Assembly (NCBI RefSeq): GCF_001427905.1
Contig: NZ_LMEF01000001.1
Coordinates: 620,394-684,393, forward strand
From: Flavobacterium sp. Root420
GTDB lineage: Bacteria > Bacteroidota > Bacteroidia > Flavobacteriales > Flavobacteriaceae
Direction of reading: 5' to 3'
DNA: 64,000 nt
Shown: in pieces, positions 51,526 through 60,743 of the stretch
Layout: every line of letters begins with the position of its first letter
Position numbering within the stretch: the stretch's first letter is position 1
Notes under the pieces: model-generated
Told to the model about the DNA's origin: nothing
The model's database searches: none
What the model saw: only the letters and a program-made list of their open reading frames with translations
Translations under genes and position numbers: made by a program

Positions 51526-53829
51526 ATGAAGGTCTGTATTGCCGAGAAACCAAGTGTAGCACGTGAAATCGCATCCGTTTTGGGTGCCAATACTAAGCAC
51601 GATGGTTATTACGAAGGTAATGGTTATGCTGTGACCTATACTTTTGGTCATTTATGTACCTTAAAAGAACCCAACGATTATAAACCGCACTGGAAAAGCT
51701 GGGATTTAAACAACCTGCCCATGCTACCGGAGAAATTTGAAACCAAAGTAGTTGAAAATTCAGGAATCCAAAAGCAATTTAAAATTGTAAAAAGTCTATT
51801 TGACAAAGCCGAAGTGGTTATAAACTGTGGGGATGCCGGGCAGGAAGGAGAATTGATTCAGCGTTGGGTGATGAACGAAGCCAACTACAAAGGTGAAGTG
51901 CAGCGTTTGTGGATTTCGTCTTTGACAACAGAAGCCATAAAAGAAGGTTTTGAAAACTTAAAACCCTCTGCCAACTACGATAATTTATTCTACGCCGGAT
52001 TTTCCAGAGCGATTGGCGATTGGCTACTCGGAATGAATGCTACACGTTTGTATACCGTAAAACATGGCGGTTACAAGCAAGTGTTGTCTATCGGCCGCGT
52101 GCAGACACCAACCTTAGCAATGGTTGTGGAGCGTTTTAAAGAAATTGAGAATTTTAAACCTCAACCCTATTGGGAACTACAGACTTTATACAGAGAAACA
52201 CTTTTTAGTTATGAAGAAGGCCGTTTTCTCAATAAAGAAGATGGAGAGATTTTAGCGAATAAAGTCAAAGAAAGTGAATTCGAAATCGTTTCGGTTGAAA
52301 AAAAGAACGGAAACGAGTTCGCTCCCAAATTGTTTGATTTAACAGGATTGCAAGTATACTGCAATACAAAATTCGGATTTTCGGCAGATGAAACGCTTAA
52401 AATTGCGCAAAGTTTGTACGAGCAAAAAGTAGTGACATATCCGAGAGTTGATACGACTTTCCTGCCAAGTGATATTTACCCGAAAGTACCGGGAATTCTG
52501 CAAAAATTATCGAATTACAGTACTTTGACACAGCCGATTTTAGAGAAAAAAATAAAGAAATCTCCAAAGGTTTTCAACGATAAAAAAGTTACGGATCACC
52601 ACGCGATTATTCCAACCGGAATAGAAATCAATTTACCGTACAATCAACAACAGGTTTATGATATAATTGTAAAACGTTTTATTGCGGTTTTTTATGATGA
52701 TTGTTTGGTGGCCAATACGACAGTAATTGGTAAAGCTGCCGAAGTACTGTTTAAAACCACCGGGAAAGAGATTTTGAAAAAAGGTTTCCGTGTTGTTTTT
52801 GAAGACCCAAATGCCAAGGAAAAAGAAGCTGATCTATTGCCAAGTTTTGTTGTAGGCGAAAAAGGACCACACGAACCTTCATTCTTAGAAAAAGAAACCA
52901 AACCACCGAATCAGTTTACAGAAGCAACTTTACTGCGTGCCATGGAAACCGCCGGTAAACAGGTTGATGATGAAGATTTGCGCGAATTGATGAAAGAAAA
53001 CGGTATTGGCCGTCCGTCTACGCGCGCGAACATTATTGAAACGCTTTTTAAGCGCCAGTATATCGTTCGAAATAAAAAACAAGTATTGCCAACCCCAACC
53101 GGAATTCAGCTTATTGAAACGATTCAGAATGAATTAATCAAATCGGCAGAATTGACGGGTTCCTGGGAAAAGCAATTGAAAGATATTGAAAAAGGTACTT
53201 TTACTGCTGGCGCCTTTATTAAAAACATGAAACGCATGGTCGAAGCATTGGTCACTGAAGTCCGAAGCGAAACTAGACACGCCAATATTTCGCATGCCGG
53301 AAATGTTCAAAAAGAAGCGGTAAAAGTCGAGCAAAAAAAAGCTGCGGGAATTTTGGCAGAAGCCTGTCCTAAATGTAAAAAAGGAAATCTGATCAAAGGA
53401 AAATCGGCTTACGGATGTTCTGAATATAAATCGGGTTGTGATTTTGTATTGCCTTATGTTTTTGCTGATAAAAAGATAACGGAGAGTCAATATATGAGAT
53501 TGCTTCAAAAAGGCTCAACCGTAAACATAAAAGGCTTTAAAACCGAAGCCGGTGCCGTAGAAGGTTTGATTCGTTTTGAGGAAAATTACAAACTTAAATT
53601 AGAAGCAAAAAAAACAGCTCCAAAAGCAAAACCTGAAGCGAAATCGGATGCATTAGCATGCCCTAAATGCAAAAAAGGAACGGTTCTAAAAGGAAACACA
53701 GCTTACGGTTGCAGCGATTATAAACTGGGTTGTGATTTCAAAGTCACTTTTGATGACGTCCGGACAAAATTAAAAGATCAAAAACCTACTAAAGAATTGG
53801 TTTACGCCATTTTAACAGAAAGTATTTAA
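51526..53829 (+). CDS. topB: DNA topoisomerase III
   Basis: 767 residues, type IA topoisomerase that decatenates DNA. Toprim domain (MKVCIAEKPSVAREIASVLG, NCGDAGQEGELIQRW), SRAIGDWLLGMNATR, SIGRVQTPTLAMVV, the active-site Tyr near 305 in VVTYPRVDTTFLP, and ELMKENGIGRPSTRANIIETL. C-terminal tail with two zinc-ribbon-like repeats, CPKCKKGNLIKGKSAYGCSEYKSGCDF and CPKCKKGTVLKGNTAYGCSDYKLGCDF, absent from E. coli TopB but common in Bacteroidota. The tail repeats may anchor ssDNA. Confidence 0.95.
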   Translation: MKVCIAEKPSVAREIASVLGANTKHDGYYEGNGYAVTYTFGHLCTLKEPNDYKPHWKSWDLNNLPMLPEKFETKVVENSGIQKQFKIVKSLFDKAEVVINCGDAGQEGELIQRWVMNEANYKGEVQRLWISSLTTEAIKEGFENLKPSANYDNLFYAGFSRAIGDWLLGMNATRLYTVKHGGYKQVLSIGRVQTPTLAMVVERFKEIENFKPQPYWELQTLYRETLFSYEEGRFLNKEDGEILANKVKESEFEIVSVEKKNGNEFAPKLFDLTGLQVYCNTKFGFSADETLKIAQSLYEQKVVTYPRVDTTFLPSDIYPKVPGILQKLSNYSTLTQPILEKKIKKSPKVFNDKKVTDHHAIIPTGIEINLPYNQQQVYDIIVKRFIAVFYDDCLVANTTVIGKAAEVLFKTTGKEILKKGFRVVFEDPNAKEKEADLLPSFVVGEKGPHEPSFLEKETKPPNQFTEATLLRAMETAGKQVDDEDLRELMKENGIGRPSTRANIIETLFKRQYIVRNKKQVLPTPTGIQLIETIQNELIKSAELTGSWEKQLKDIEKGTFTAGAFIKNMKRMVEALVTEVRSETRHANISHAGNVQKEAVKVEQKKAAGILAEACPKCKKGNLIKGKSAYGCSEYKSGCDFVLPYVFADKKITESQYMRLLQKGSTVNIKGFKTEAGAVEGLIRFEENYKLKLEAKKTAPKAKPEAKSDALACPKCKKGTVLKGNTAYGCSDYKLGCDFKVTFDDVRTKLKDQKPTKELVYAILTESI

Positions 53830-53861
53830 TTGTTTATCCACTCGATAACTATAGGGATAAA

Positions 53862-54001
53862 GAATCAATTCAATAATTTTTATTTCACGCAGATTTAAAA
53901 AAGATTTAAGCAGATGTGCGCAGATTTATATATTTTTAAATCAAAATTAATCTTCTTAAATCAGCAGAATCTGCCTGAAATAAAAATTATTGAATTGATT
54001 C
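53862..54001. repeat. 26-bp perfect inverted repeat with 88-bp spacer
   Basis: GAATCAATTCAATAATTTTT... at 53862-53887 and its exact complement at 53976-54001. The spacer holds several CGCAGATTT-type short repeats. Lies 32 bp past topB; too long for an ordinary terminator. Confidence 0.75.
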
Positions 54002-54081
54002 GCCTATTCCCTTCGGTTGAGTCATGATAAACTTTTTTTTCATACATTAGTATATCTATTTAACACCTAAAAACCAAAAAT

Positions 54082-54558
54082 ATGTTTCAAAAAACCACTC
54101 TTTTACTTGTTTTAGTAGCCGTTGTTTCTTGTAAAAAAGCAGAAACTGTTGAAAAAGATAAAATCAAACTGGCCGACTGGCTTATTGGAACCTGGGAAAA
54201 TAAATCGCAAGACGGTGTTTTGACAGAAAGCTGGAAAAAAGTAAACGATAGTACTTTTACTGCGACTTCATATTTCATAAAAAACGATGACACTTTACAT
54301 TCTGAAAAAATAACCTTAGCACAAAAAGGAGAAATGTTGTTATACAGCGCAGCCGTAAACGGACAAAACAACGACAAAGCCATCGATTTTGGCTCGACTA
54401 CAGAAAGCGAAAACAAATTGGTTTTCGAAAATCCATCGCACGATTATCCTCAAAAAATTACTTATACAAAAGGAGCTAATAATACTTTGACGGCTGAAAT
54501 TTCAGGGAATTTGCAAGGGAAAATGACGAAAGAGAAGTTTGTTATGACTAAGAAGTAG
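54082..54558 (+). CDS. DUF6265 lipoprotein
   Basis: 158 residues, lipobox VVSC (Cys about 17). The mature part matches the DUF6265 pattern: LADWLIGTWENKSQDGVLTESWKKVNDSTFTATSYFIKNDDTLHSEKITL and FENPSHDYPQKITYTK. A lipocalin-like small barrel on the envelope; no known role. Monocistronic or followed by another lipoprotein gene 34 bp on. Confidence 0.85.
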   Translation: MFQKTTLLLVLVAVVSCKKAETVEKDKIKLADWLIGTWENKSQDGVLTESWKKVNDSTFTATSYFIKNDDTLHSEKITLAQKGEMLLYSAAVNGQNNDKAIDFGSTTESENKLVFENPSHDYPQKITYTKGANNTLTAEISGNLQGKMTKEKFVMTKK

Positions 54559-54592
54559 AATTTTTTGTAAATGGTTAAAAATAAGAAGTAAA

Positions 54593-55072
54593 ATGTTTAA
54601 AATTATAAAAAAAGTAAAAATTCTATTTTTTCCTATTCTTTTACTTTCTCTTTTTATATCGTGTGGTGATCCTGGATTGGATTATAAAAACCTCAAATCG
54701 GGATTTATTTATGAAGCTGGGATTTATTCAAATCCATATCAACAAAGAAATCTTTTAGTTAAAGAATTAAAAGATGGCTCGCTAATATTTGCCATTAGAA
54801 ATTCGAAAAACAAAATACTATTTCAACAAAGCCTAAATCAAACTTTCAGCAAATATCATTATTGGTCTTTATATGTCGACATAAATTTTGACGTTTGGTA
54901 TTATAATTCAGATTATGATTCACCAAAGGCAATCTTATTTAATAAAGAAACTCAGGTCTATGAAATAAAAGATTTTTGTTACCATAAATTGCAATTACCC
55001 GAAAAATTTAGAAAAGAATTAGAATTGAAAAATTCATTGCAAAATTGTGAGTCATTAAAAAGTAATAAATAA
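54593..55072 (+). CDS. hypothetical lipoprotein
   Basis: 159 residues; hydrophobic leader and lipobox FISC (Cys about 24), then GDPGLDYKNLKSGFIYEAGIYSNPYQQ and a charged C-terminus. No family recognised. In a run of three small lipoprotein genes downstream of topB. Confidence 0.55.
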   Translation: MFKIIKKVKILFFPILLLSLFISCGDPGLDYKNLKSGFIYEAGIYSNPYQQRNLLVKELKDGSLIFAIRNSKNKILFQQSLNQTFSKYHYWSLYVDINFDVWYYNSDYDSPKAILFNKETQVYEIKDFCYHKLQLPEKFRKELELKNSLQNCESLKSNK

Positions 55073-55121
55073 AAAAAGTACTAATCTTATTTGAATATCG
55101 TACTGAAGCTGCTATTGAACA

Positions 55122-55584
55122 ATGAGAAAAACTTTCCTCTTAATTCTAACTTCAATTCTGATTGTAAGTTGTAATTCAAAAATTGAAAATACATTAGAAG
55201 ATATCATTGATAATTTTTCCTTTAACAAAACAAAATCTAACAGTACTGAAATAATTATTAAACTGTACGATATAACAACTACAAAAAGAAGAATAACAGA
55301 TGTTGAATTTTTCGTCTCAAAAAAAGAATTTAAAGTTATAAACAAGCAGCAACTTGAAAATTTTGATAAAGTGTTTTTAAATGCCAAAAAAACTGGATAT
55401 TGCTGTTGCCCAACCGCTGTTTATTCTATTCACTTCTTAAATAAAAAAGAAGAATTGGATTTATTTTATGTAGATACGGCTTCAATTTAAGAACAAAATA
55501 AGAATCTATGAAAAGGGTTTACAATACTCTTATATCATTGAAAAACAGAAATGGGACGATTATCTTAATTCAATTTCAAATTGA
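55122..55584 (+). pseudogene. small lipoprotein gene with a one-base frameshift
   Basis: The first frame gives 122 residues (lipobox IVSC, then IKLYDITTTKRRITDVEFFV and TGYCCCPTAVYSIHFLNKKEELDLFYVDT) and stops at 55490. In the next frame the DNA continues at once as QFKNKIRIYEKGLQYSYI, then IEKQKWDDYLNSISN and a stop at 55584. Removing one G near 55478 joins them as FYVDT-LQFKNKIRIYEKG. Either a recent mutation or a sequencing error. Family unknown. Confidence 0.55.
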
Positions 55585-55600
55585 CAACTTCAGCGGATTA

Positions 55601-55752
55601 ATCCCGAAGCTTCGGGACGACATTACAACATCAAAAAAGAACCATAGGTTCGACGCATTTTATAGGGCTGGACTTCAGTCCAGTCTAGATAAAAAATTGC
55701 GTTGACAAAAATCTTAGAACCTCAGAAGCTTAGAATCTTAGAATCTTAGTAA
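55601..55752. repeat. palindromes and CTTAG units between genes
   Basis: ATCCCGAAGCTTCGGGAC (about 55600-55617), GGGCTGGACTTCAGTCCAG (about 55665-55683) and a run of CTTAGAACCTCAG-type degenerate units (55714-55752). All fill the gap before the MFS gene; no gene seen. Confidence 0.6.
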
Positions 55753-55761
55753 CTCAAAAAA

Positions 55762-56922
55762 CTACTCATTCTCCCCAATCTTATTCACCATCAAAATCAT
55801 CAGTATCCCCAAAAGTGCCATAATCAAAAACGCCCATTTCATACTTAGATATTCAGAGATAAAACCTACCATTGGCGGAACTAATAGAAACCCTAGATAA
55901 CCGATTGTAGATATAGAAGTTAAGGCAGAACCACTGCTTAGTTTTGAGGATCGTCCGGCAATACTAAATACTAACGGAACCACGCAGGAAACACCAACTC
56001 CAATTAAAACATAGCCAAAAATAGTTGGATACGCATAAGGCAGAATAAAACAAATACCAAAACCTACTGTGATTAATATCCCGCTGTAAAACAGAATTCG
56101 TTTCGTGCCAAATTTCATTACACCATAATCTCCAAACAAACGTCCAAGCGTTACAGCAGTTGCAAAAAATACAAATGCAGCACTGGTTAATTTAGGAGAC
56201 GCATGTAATATATTTTTAAAATAGATACCGCTCCAATCGTACATGGTGTTTTCGCACGCCATCGAGACAAAACAGATTAAAGCAAACTTGACCAGGTTTT
56301 TTTCCGGCATTGAAAAGAACTTCTTTTTAACCGGTACAGGCTCATTATGAATACTCATTGGATAAAAACAAGCTGTAAGTCCCATCATAAAAACACTTAC
56401 TCCCAATAAATGATAGGACGGCGCAATATGCTGTGTGACCATTACATAGCCTAAACCAGCTCCCGAAAAAACGGCGATACTCCAAACAGCATGAAAACGC
56501 GTTATAATTGATTTTGGATATAATTTTTGAACTTCCAAAGATTGTGCATTAATGGATAAATTAAAAATATTACGGGAAGCTCCAAAGATTAAAAGCACTA
56601 TAACCAATTGCCATACAAAAGCAACTAAACCGGGCAAAGACAGGACAATATTAAACATAATTGCTCCTAACAGCATAATATAACGGCTGCTGTATTTATT
56701 TAATAACATTCCGGTGAAAGGCATTGTGAGCATTAAACCAATGGGAAATGCAAATAAAACAGCACCAAATTCAGCTTCAGATAAATGTAATTCTGCCTGT
56801 ATATGTGGAATTCGGGATACCCATGAAGAATATCCAAATCCGGAAAGGAAAAAAAATACAGTATTGGCTAACCTAAATCCTTTTGGAGAACCTTGTATCT
56901 TTTTTAAAAAGGGAATGATCAT
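55762..56922 (-). CDS. MFS transporter (YbjJ/FucP-like)
   Basis: 386 residues with 12 predicted transmembrane helices. FLSGFGYSSWVSRIPHIQAELHLSEAEFGAVLFAFPIGLMLTMPFTGMLLNKYSSR gives helices 1-2 and the MFS loop motif region; MACENTMYDWSGIYFKNIL and GRLFGDYGVMKFGTKRIL mark helices 7-8. This resembles the E. coli YbjJ group, whose substrate is unknown; sugar or drug export is possible. Inner membrane. Divergent from the TonB receptor cluster. Confidence 0.9.
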   Translation of the reverse strand: MIIPFLKKIQGSPKGFRLANTVFFFLSGFGYSSWVSRIPHIQAELHLSEAEFGAVLFAFPIGLMLTMPFTGMLLNKYSSRYIMLLGAIMFNIVLSLPGLVAFVWQLVIVLLIFGASRNIFNLSINAQSLEVQKLYPKSIITRFHAVWSIAVFSGAGLGYVMVTQHIAPSYHLLGVSVFMMGLTACFYPMSIHNEPVPVKKKFFSMPEKNLVKFALICFVSMACENTMYDWSGIYFKNILHASPKLTSAAFVFFATAVTLGRLFGDYGVMKFGTKRILFYSGILITVGFGICFILPYAYPTIFGYVLIGVGVSCVVPLVFSIAGRSSKLSSGSALTSISTIGYLGFLLVPPMVGFISEYLSMKWAFLIMALLGILMILMVNKIGENE

Positions 56923-57078
56923 GAAATTGTGTCATTTTGTTCGCCTGCAAAATTAAGGCTTTTAACAACGAACTTTTACCTTTTTAATGGTTTTTCAATA
57001 AAATTCAAATAACCATATTCAAAAAAAACAAATTGACAATTATATAACAAAAAGGGCATCAAATCAAATAAAATAATA

Positions 57079-57109
57079 TTTGTTAAGGAAATATTAATTT
57101 CTACATTTG
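57079..57109 (+). promoter_or_regulatory. promoter of the first TonB receptor gene
   Basis: TTTG (57079-57082), 19-bp spacer, TACATTTG (57102-57109): a full match to the Bacteroidota consensus. Just downstream (57117-57135) is TTTATTAATTCTAAATAAA, shared with the promoter at 60700. Confidence 0.75.
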
Positions 57110-57169
57110 CACTGTTTTTATTAATTCTAAATAAAAACAATTCGAAATTAATCCAAAAATAAAAAAATC

Positions 57170-59599
57170 ATGAATTATTTAAACCACAGTAAAAAGCATA
57201 TTCTTGCTATTATCTGTTTATTTCTCATTTTTACAAATAATACTTTTGCTCAGCAAAACTTCGGAAAAATCAAAGGAACGATCACAACTTCTGACGGAGA
57301 ACTGGCAGTTGGTGTTAATATTATTCTTAAAAATTCAAAATACGGAACTGTTAGTAATGAAGATGGTGCTTTTGAATTCAACAGAGTTAAACCAAACACT
57401 TACACTTTGCAGGTTTCCTTAACAGGATACGAAACATTAGAGCAGGACGTAATTGTTGCAACTAATGAAACTTCTACTCTTAATTTGCAATTAAAAGTTT
57501 CCAACAAACAATTAAAAGAAGTTATCATAACCAATAACAGAGGAAAAGCTTTCCCGAAACAAAGTACTTATGTTTCTAAAATGCCTTTGAAAAACGTTGA
57601 AAATCCTCAGGTTTACAATATTGTTTCATCTGAATTAATGAAAGAACAAGCGATTACAAATTATGAAGATGCTTTAAAAAACGTACCTGGAATCCAAAAA
57701 TTATGGGAATCTACAGGACGCGGTGGCGATGGAGGTTCTTATTATTCTTTGCGCGGTTTTGAAGTTCAGGCCAACGTTGTAAATGGATTACCAGGTTTGA
57801 CAAATGGAAGTTTAGATCCGGCAAATATAGAACGAATTGAAGTAATCAAAGGACCATCCGGTACATTATTCGGAAGCAGTTTAGTAAGTTACGGTGGACT
57901 TATTAATACGGTTACTAAAAAACCATATAGCGGTTTTGGTGGAGAGGCTTCTTATATCGTGGGAAGTTTTGGTTTAAACCGGGTAACTGCCGATATCAAT
58001 ACGCCTCTTGATGATGCCGATAATGTTGCTTTTAGAATTAATGCGGCTTACCAAACTGAAAACAGTTTTCAGGATGCCGGATTCCGTACCTCTTTTTTTG
58101 TAGCTCCCTCCCTATCTTATAAAGTAAATGATAAATTGTCCTTCCTTATCAATACTGAATTTATGCACGAAGAAAAAACAACGCCTTCAATGCTGTTTTT
58201 GGGAAGAGATGCACCCTTGCAATTTGCCAATTTGGCCGAATTAAATTATAACACCAATTTGTCTTTTTACAGCAATGATTTAGGGATGAAAAATCCAAGA
58301 TTCAGTTTACAAGGCCAAATGACTTATAAAATTTCGGATCAATGGACTTCGCAAACCGTATTATCAAGAAGTTCTTCTAAATCAAGAGGATATTATTCTT
58401 ATATCTACGATAATGAAGACGGAAATGGTGATTTTGGATTATGGATCACAAAAGAGCAATCGCAGACTATTACAACTGATATTCAGCAAAATTTTATTGG
58501 CGATTTCAAAATCGGACAAATGCGTAATCGCTTAGTTGTTGGTTTAGATTATTTTGACAGAAATGTAATGTACGGAGGTTCCGGATATGGAAAATTGTAC
58601 AATCTTACCGCACAAGGTGAAGTAAGACAATTTGATGATGAAGCTCCTAATTTTTTAACGCAGACTTCTGTCGACAGGCTTCTTGCCAATGAGCCTGCCG
58701 GAAATTACAATCCGCAAGATGCAACTTATAGTGCATATGCCTCTGATGTATTAAATATTACGCCAAAATTATTGGCTATGGCAAGTTTGAGAGTTGACTA
58801 TTTTGATACTGAAGGAAATGCAAATGCAGATGGTGATGATTATACACAAACAGCGTTATCTCCAAAATTCGGATTAGTGTACCAGCCTATTCAGGACAAA
58901 TTATCTGTTTTTGCGAATTATATGAATGGTTTTAGAAATATTGCTCCGGGCGTGAACTACGATGATGACGGAAATATAATAGGAACTCAAACTTTTGAAC
59001 CCGAACATGCCAATCAATTAGAATTTGGAGTAAAAGCTGATCTTTTTTCAGATAAATTAACCGGAACTATTAGTTATTATGATATCAACGTTGCCAATTT
59101 AGTGACCAGCAACCCTATGTACAACGCACAAGGAGGCGAAGCACAAAGCAAAGGTTTTGAATTTGATTTGAATGCTGTGCCAATAAAAGGCTTAAGTATT
59201 ATTGCCGGATACAGTTATAATGATAGTAAAATTACACAAGGAGATGAAGGAAATGTTTGGTTAGAACAAGGAAAAAGGCCTTTTTGGGCAGGACCAAAAA
59301 ATTTAGTGAATCTTTGGGTAACTTATAAATTTGATGGAGGTACTTTAGAAAATTTCGGTCTTGGTTTTGGAGGGAATTATGCAAGTGAAAATGCAATTCT
59401 GAATAGTTCTGTTACCGGAAAATTTGTACTACCTGAATATACTGTTCTTAATGGTTCTGTGTTTTACAACACAAATAAATTCCGCGTTGCCTTAAACATT
59501 AATAATATGACCAATAAAGATTATTTCAATGGTGGATGGTCTACTTTAAATCCACAAAAACCTAGAAATGCTGTTGCAAGTTTTACTTATAAATTCTAA
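57170..59599 (+). CDS. TonB-dependent receptor with carboxypeptidase-like N-terminal domain
   Basis: 809 residues. Signal peptide ends FAQQ. Residues about 30-110 form a carboxypeptidase-regulatory-like domain (GKIKGTITTSDGELAVGVNIILKNSKYGTVSNEDGAFEF). The plug follows (NYEDALKNVPGIQKLWESTGRGGDGGSYYSLRGFEVQANVVNGLPG, IERIEVIKGPSGTLFG), then a 22-strand barrel ending AVASFTYKF. Plug features resemble siderophore or haem receptors. It imports a bulky ligand, using TonB energy, across the outer membrane. First gene of the receptor cluster. Confidence 0.92.
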   Translation: MNYLNHSKKHILAIICLFLIFTNNTFAQQNFGKIKGTITTSDGELAVGVNIILKNSKYGTVSNEDGAFEFNRVKPNTYTLQVSLTGYETLEQDVIVATNETSTLNLQLKVSNKQLKEVIITNNRGKAFPKQSTYVSKMPLKNVENPQVYNIVSSELMKEQAITNYEDALKNVPGIQKLWESTGRGGDGGSYYSLRGFEVQANVVNGLPGLTNGSLDPANIERIEVIKGPSGTLFGSSLVSYGGLINTVTKKPYSGFGGEASYIVGSFGLNRVTADINTPLDDADNVAFRINAAYQTENSFQDAGFRTSFFVAPSLSYKVNDKLSFLINTEFMHEEKTTPSMLFLGRDAPLQFANLAELNYNTNLSFYSNDLGMKNPRFSLQGQMTYKISDQWTSQTVLSRSSSKSRGYYSYIYDNEDGNGDFGLWITKEQSQTITTDIQQNFIGDFKIGQMRNRLVVGLDYFDRNVMYGGSGYGKLYNLTAQGEVRQFDDEAPNFLTQTSVDRLLANEPAGNYNPQDATYSAYASDVLNITPKLLAMASLRVDYFDTEGNANADGDDYTQTALSPKFGLVYQPIQDKLSVFANYMNGFRNIAPGVNYDDDGNIIGTQTFEPEHANQLEFGVKADLFSDKLTGTISYYDINVANLVTSNPMYNAQGGEAQSKGFEFDLNAVPIKGLSIIAGYSYNDSKITQGDEGNVWLEQGKRPFWAGPKNLVNLWVTYKFDGGTLENFGLGFGGNYASENAILNSSVTGKFVLPEYTVLNGSVFYNTNKFRVALNINNMTNKDYFNGGWSTLNPQKPRNAVASFTYKF

Positions 59600-59624
59600 A
59601 TATTTGCGACTCATTAAGACTTCA

Positions 59625-59659
59625 AAAAAAGAGGTTAATTTTTAAATTAATCTCTTTTT
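59625..59659 (+). terminator. terminator of the first TonB receptor gene
   Basis: AAAGAGGTTAATTT / AAATTAATCTCTTT, one mismatch, followed by a T-rich tract. Confidence 0.75.
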
Positions 59660-59662
59660 ATT

Positions 59663-59681
59663 TTTAATTATTCTAAATAAG
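59663..59681 (+). promoter_or_regulatory. possible iron-regulatory site upstream of the DUF4198 gene
   Basis: TTTAATTATTCTAAATAAG, a relative of the TTTATT-N7-AATAAA sites downstream of the two TonB receptor promoters (57117, 60720). Confidence 0.4.
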
Positions 59682-59729
59682 CTTTAGGTTTGTAGAAAAT
59701 ATCATACTTAACAATTTAAAACTGATCTT

Positions 59730-60455
59730 ATGAAATCAAATACTTTAAAAAAAATCACCTTATTTCTTTTTATACTAGTGGCAAGTCCGCAATTATTTGC
59801 TCACGCACTTTGGATCGAAACTAAAGCAACAGGAACAAAAGGAAAAGCACAGGAAATTTCTGTTTACTTTGGAGAATTCTCCGATAATGATATCACCAAA
59901 GCTGACAAATGGTTTTCAGATTTAAAAGATTTTTCACTAGTCGTAATTAGTCCATCAAAAAAAGAAATTAAACTTACGGCAAAAGCTTTAGATAATAAAT
60001 ACCAGGCTTTTTTTACGCCTGATGAAGATGGAGTTTATACGATTGTAATGCATCATAAAGTAAAAGATGTTTACGGAACTATGGTTTTAGATTACAATTC
60101 AAGTGCTACCGTTACGGTTGGTAATGCTGCAAAAGGAAATGAAGCCGCTGCAAACTCAAATATTATCAGTTTATTTTCTAAAGATGCGATCGCTGCAAAA
60201 CAAAATACAAAAATCAATGTAAATGCTCTGTATGAAGGCAAAATTGCCAAAGAGCAAAAAATGAAAGTGATTGCTCCAAACGGTTGGGAAAAAGAATTAT
60301 GGAGTAATGAAAACGGAGAAGTTTCATTTACACCAATCTGGCCAGGAAACTATATGGTCGAATTTGCTTATACTGAAAAAGCTTCAGGCGAGCATAATGG
60401 CAAAAAATACGACGAAATCTGGAAAATGGCTACATACTTAATTACAGTAAAATAA
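59730..60455 (+). CDS. DUF4198 domain periplasmic protein
   Basis: 241 residues, signal peptide ending LFAHA with the mature start HALWIET. That N-terminal His-containing opening and the two beta-domains (VYFGEFSDNDITKADKWFSDLKDFSLVVISPSKK; NEDG-type FFTPDEDGVYTIVMHH; NGEVSFTPIWPGNYMVEFAYTEKASGEHNGKKYDEIWKMATYLIT) identify DUF4198, found with nickel/cobalt and TonB uptake systems. Likely a periplasmic metal- or ligand-handling partner of the flanking receptors (inferred). Confidence 0.88.
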   Translation: MKSNTLKKITLFLFILVASPQLFAHALWIETKATGTKGKAQEISVYFGEFSDNDITKADKWFSDLKDFSLVVISPSKKEIKLTAKALDNKYQAFFTPDEDGVYTIVMHHKVKDVYGTMVLDYNSSATVTVGNAAKGNEAAANSNIISLFSKDAIAAKQNTKINVNALYEGKIAKEQKMKVIAPNGWEKELWSNENGEVSFTPIWPGNYMVEFAYTEKASGEHNGKKYDEIWKMATYLITVK

Positions 60456-60495
60456 TAATACCTTTTATTTTTTAATGCAAAATTAGTCTTAGTTT

Positions 60496-60527
60496 AAAAC
60501 CTTGTTCATTGAGCAAGGTTTTTTTCT
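60496..60527 (+). terminator. terminator of the DUF4198 gene
   Basis: AAACCTTG / CAAGGTTT stem with a partly paired loop and seven T. Confidence 0.85.
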
Positions 60528-60676
60528 TTTCAAGAGTTTAGGACTGTAAACAGGCTTTATATCACATCCGTAATTAATTCTTATTCATAATGAATAAAAA
60601 TAAAAAACACAATATCTTAAGGCAATCTTAAGGTAAAAATAATACAATATTAAGCAATAAAATACATTGTTAAATT

Positions 60677-60707
60677 TTGTTAAAACTATTAAGTAGACTT
60701 ATATTTG
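60677..60707 (+). promoter_or_regulatory. promoter of the second TonB receptor gene
   Basis: TTG (60677-60679), 20-bp spacer, TATATTTG (60700-60707). The palindromic TTTATTAAATCTAAATAAA lies at 60721-60739, ending just before the start codon. Confidence 0.75.
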
Positions 60708-60743
60708 CACAAAAATTATTTTTATTAAATCTAAATAAAGAAC

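Noticed and set aside
55508..55705. 65-residue open frame after the frameshifted lipoprotein
   Set aside because: Runs out of frame across the restored C-terminal part and two palindromic repeats; no protein-like features.
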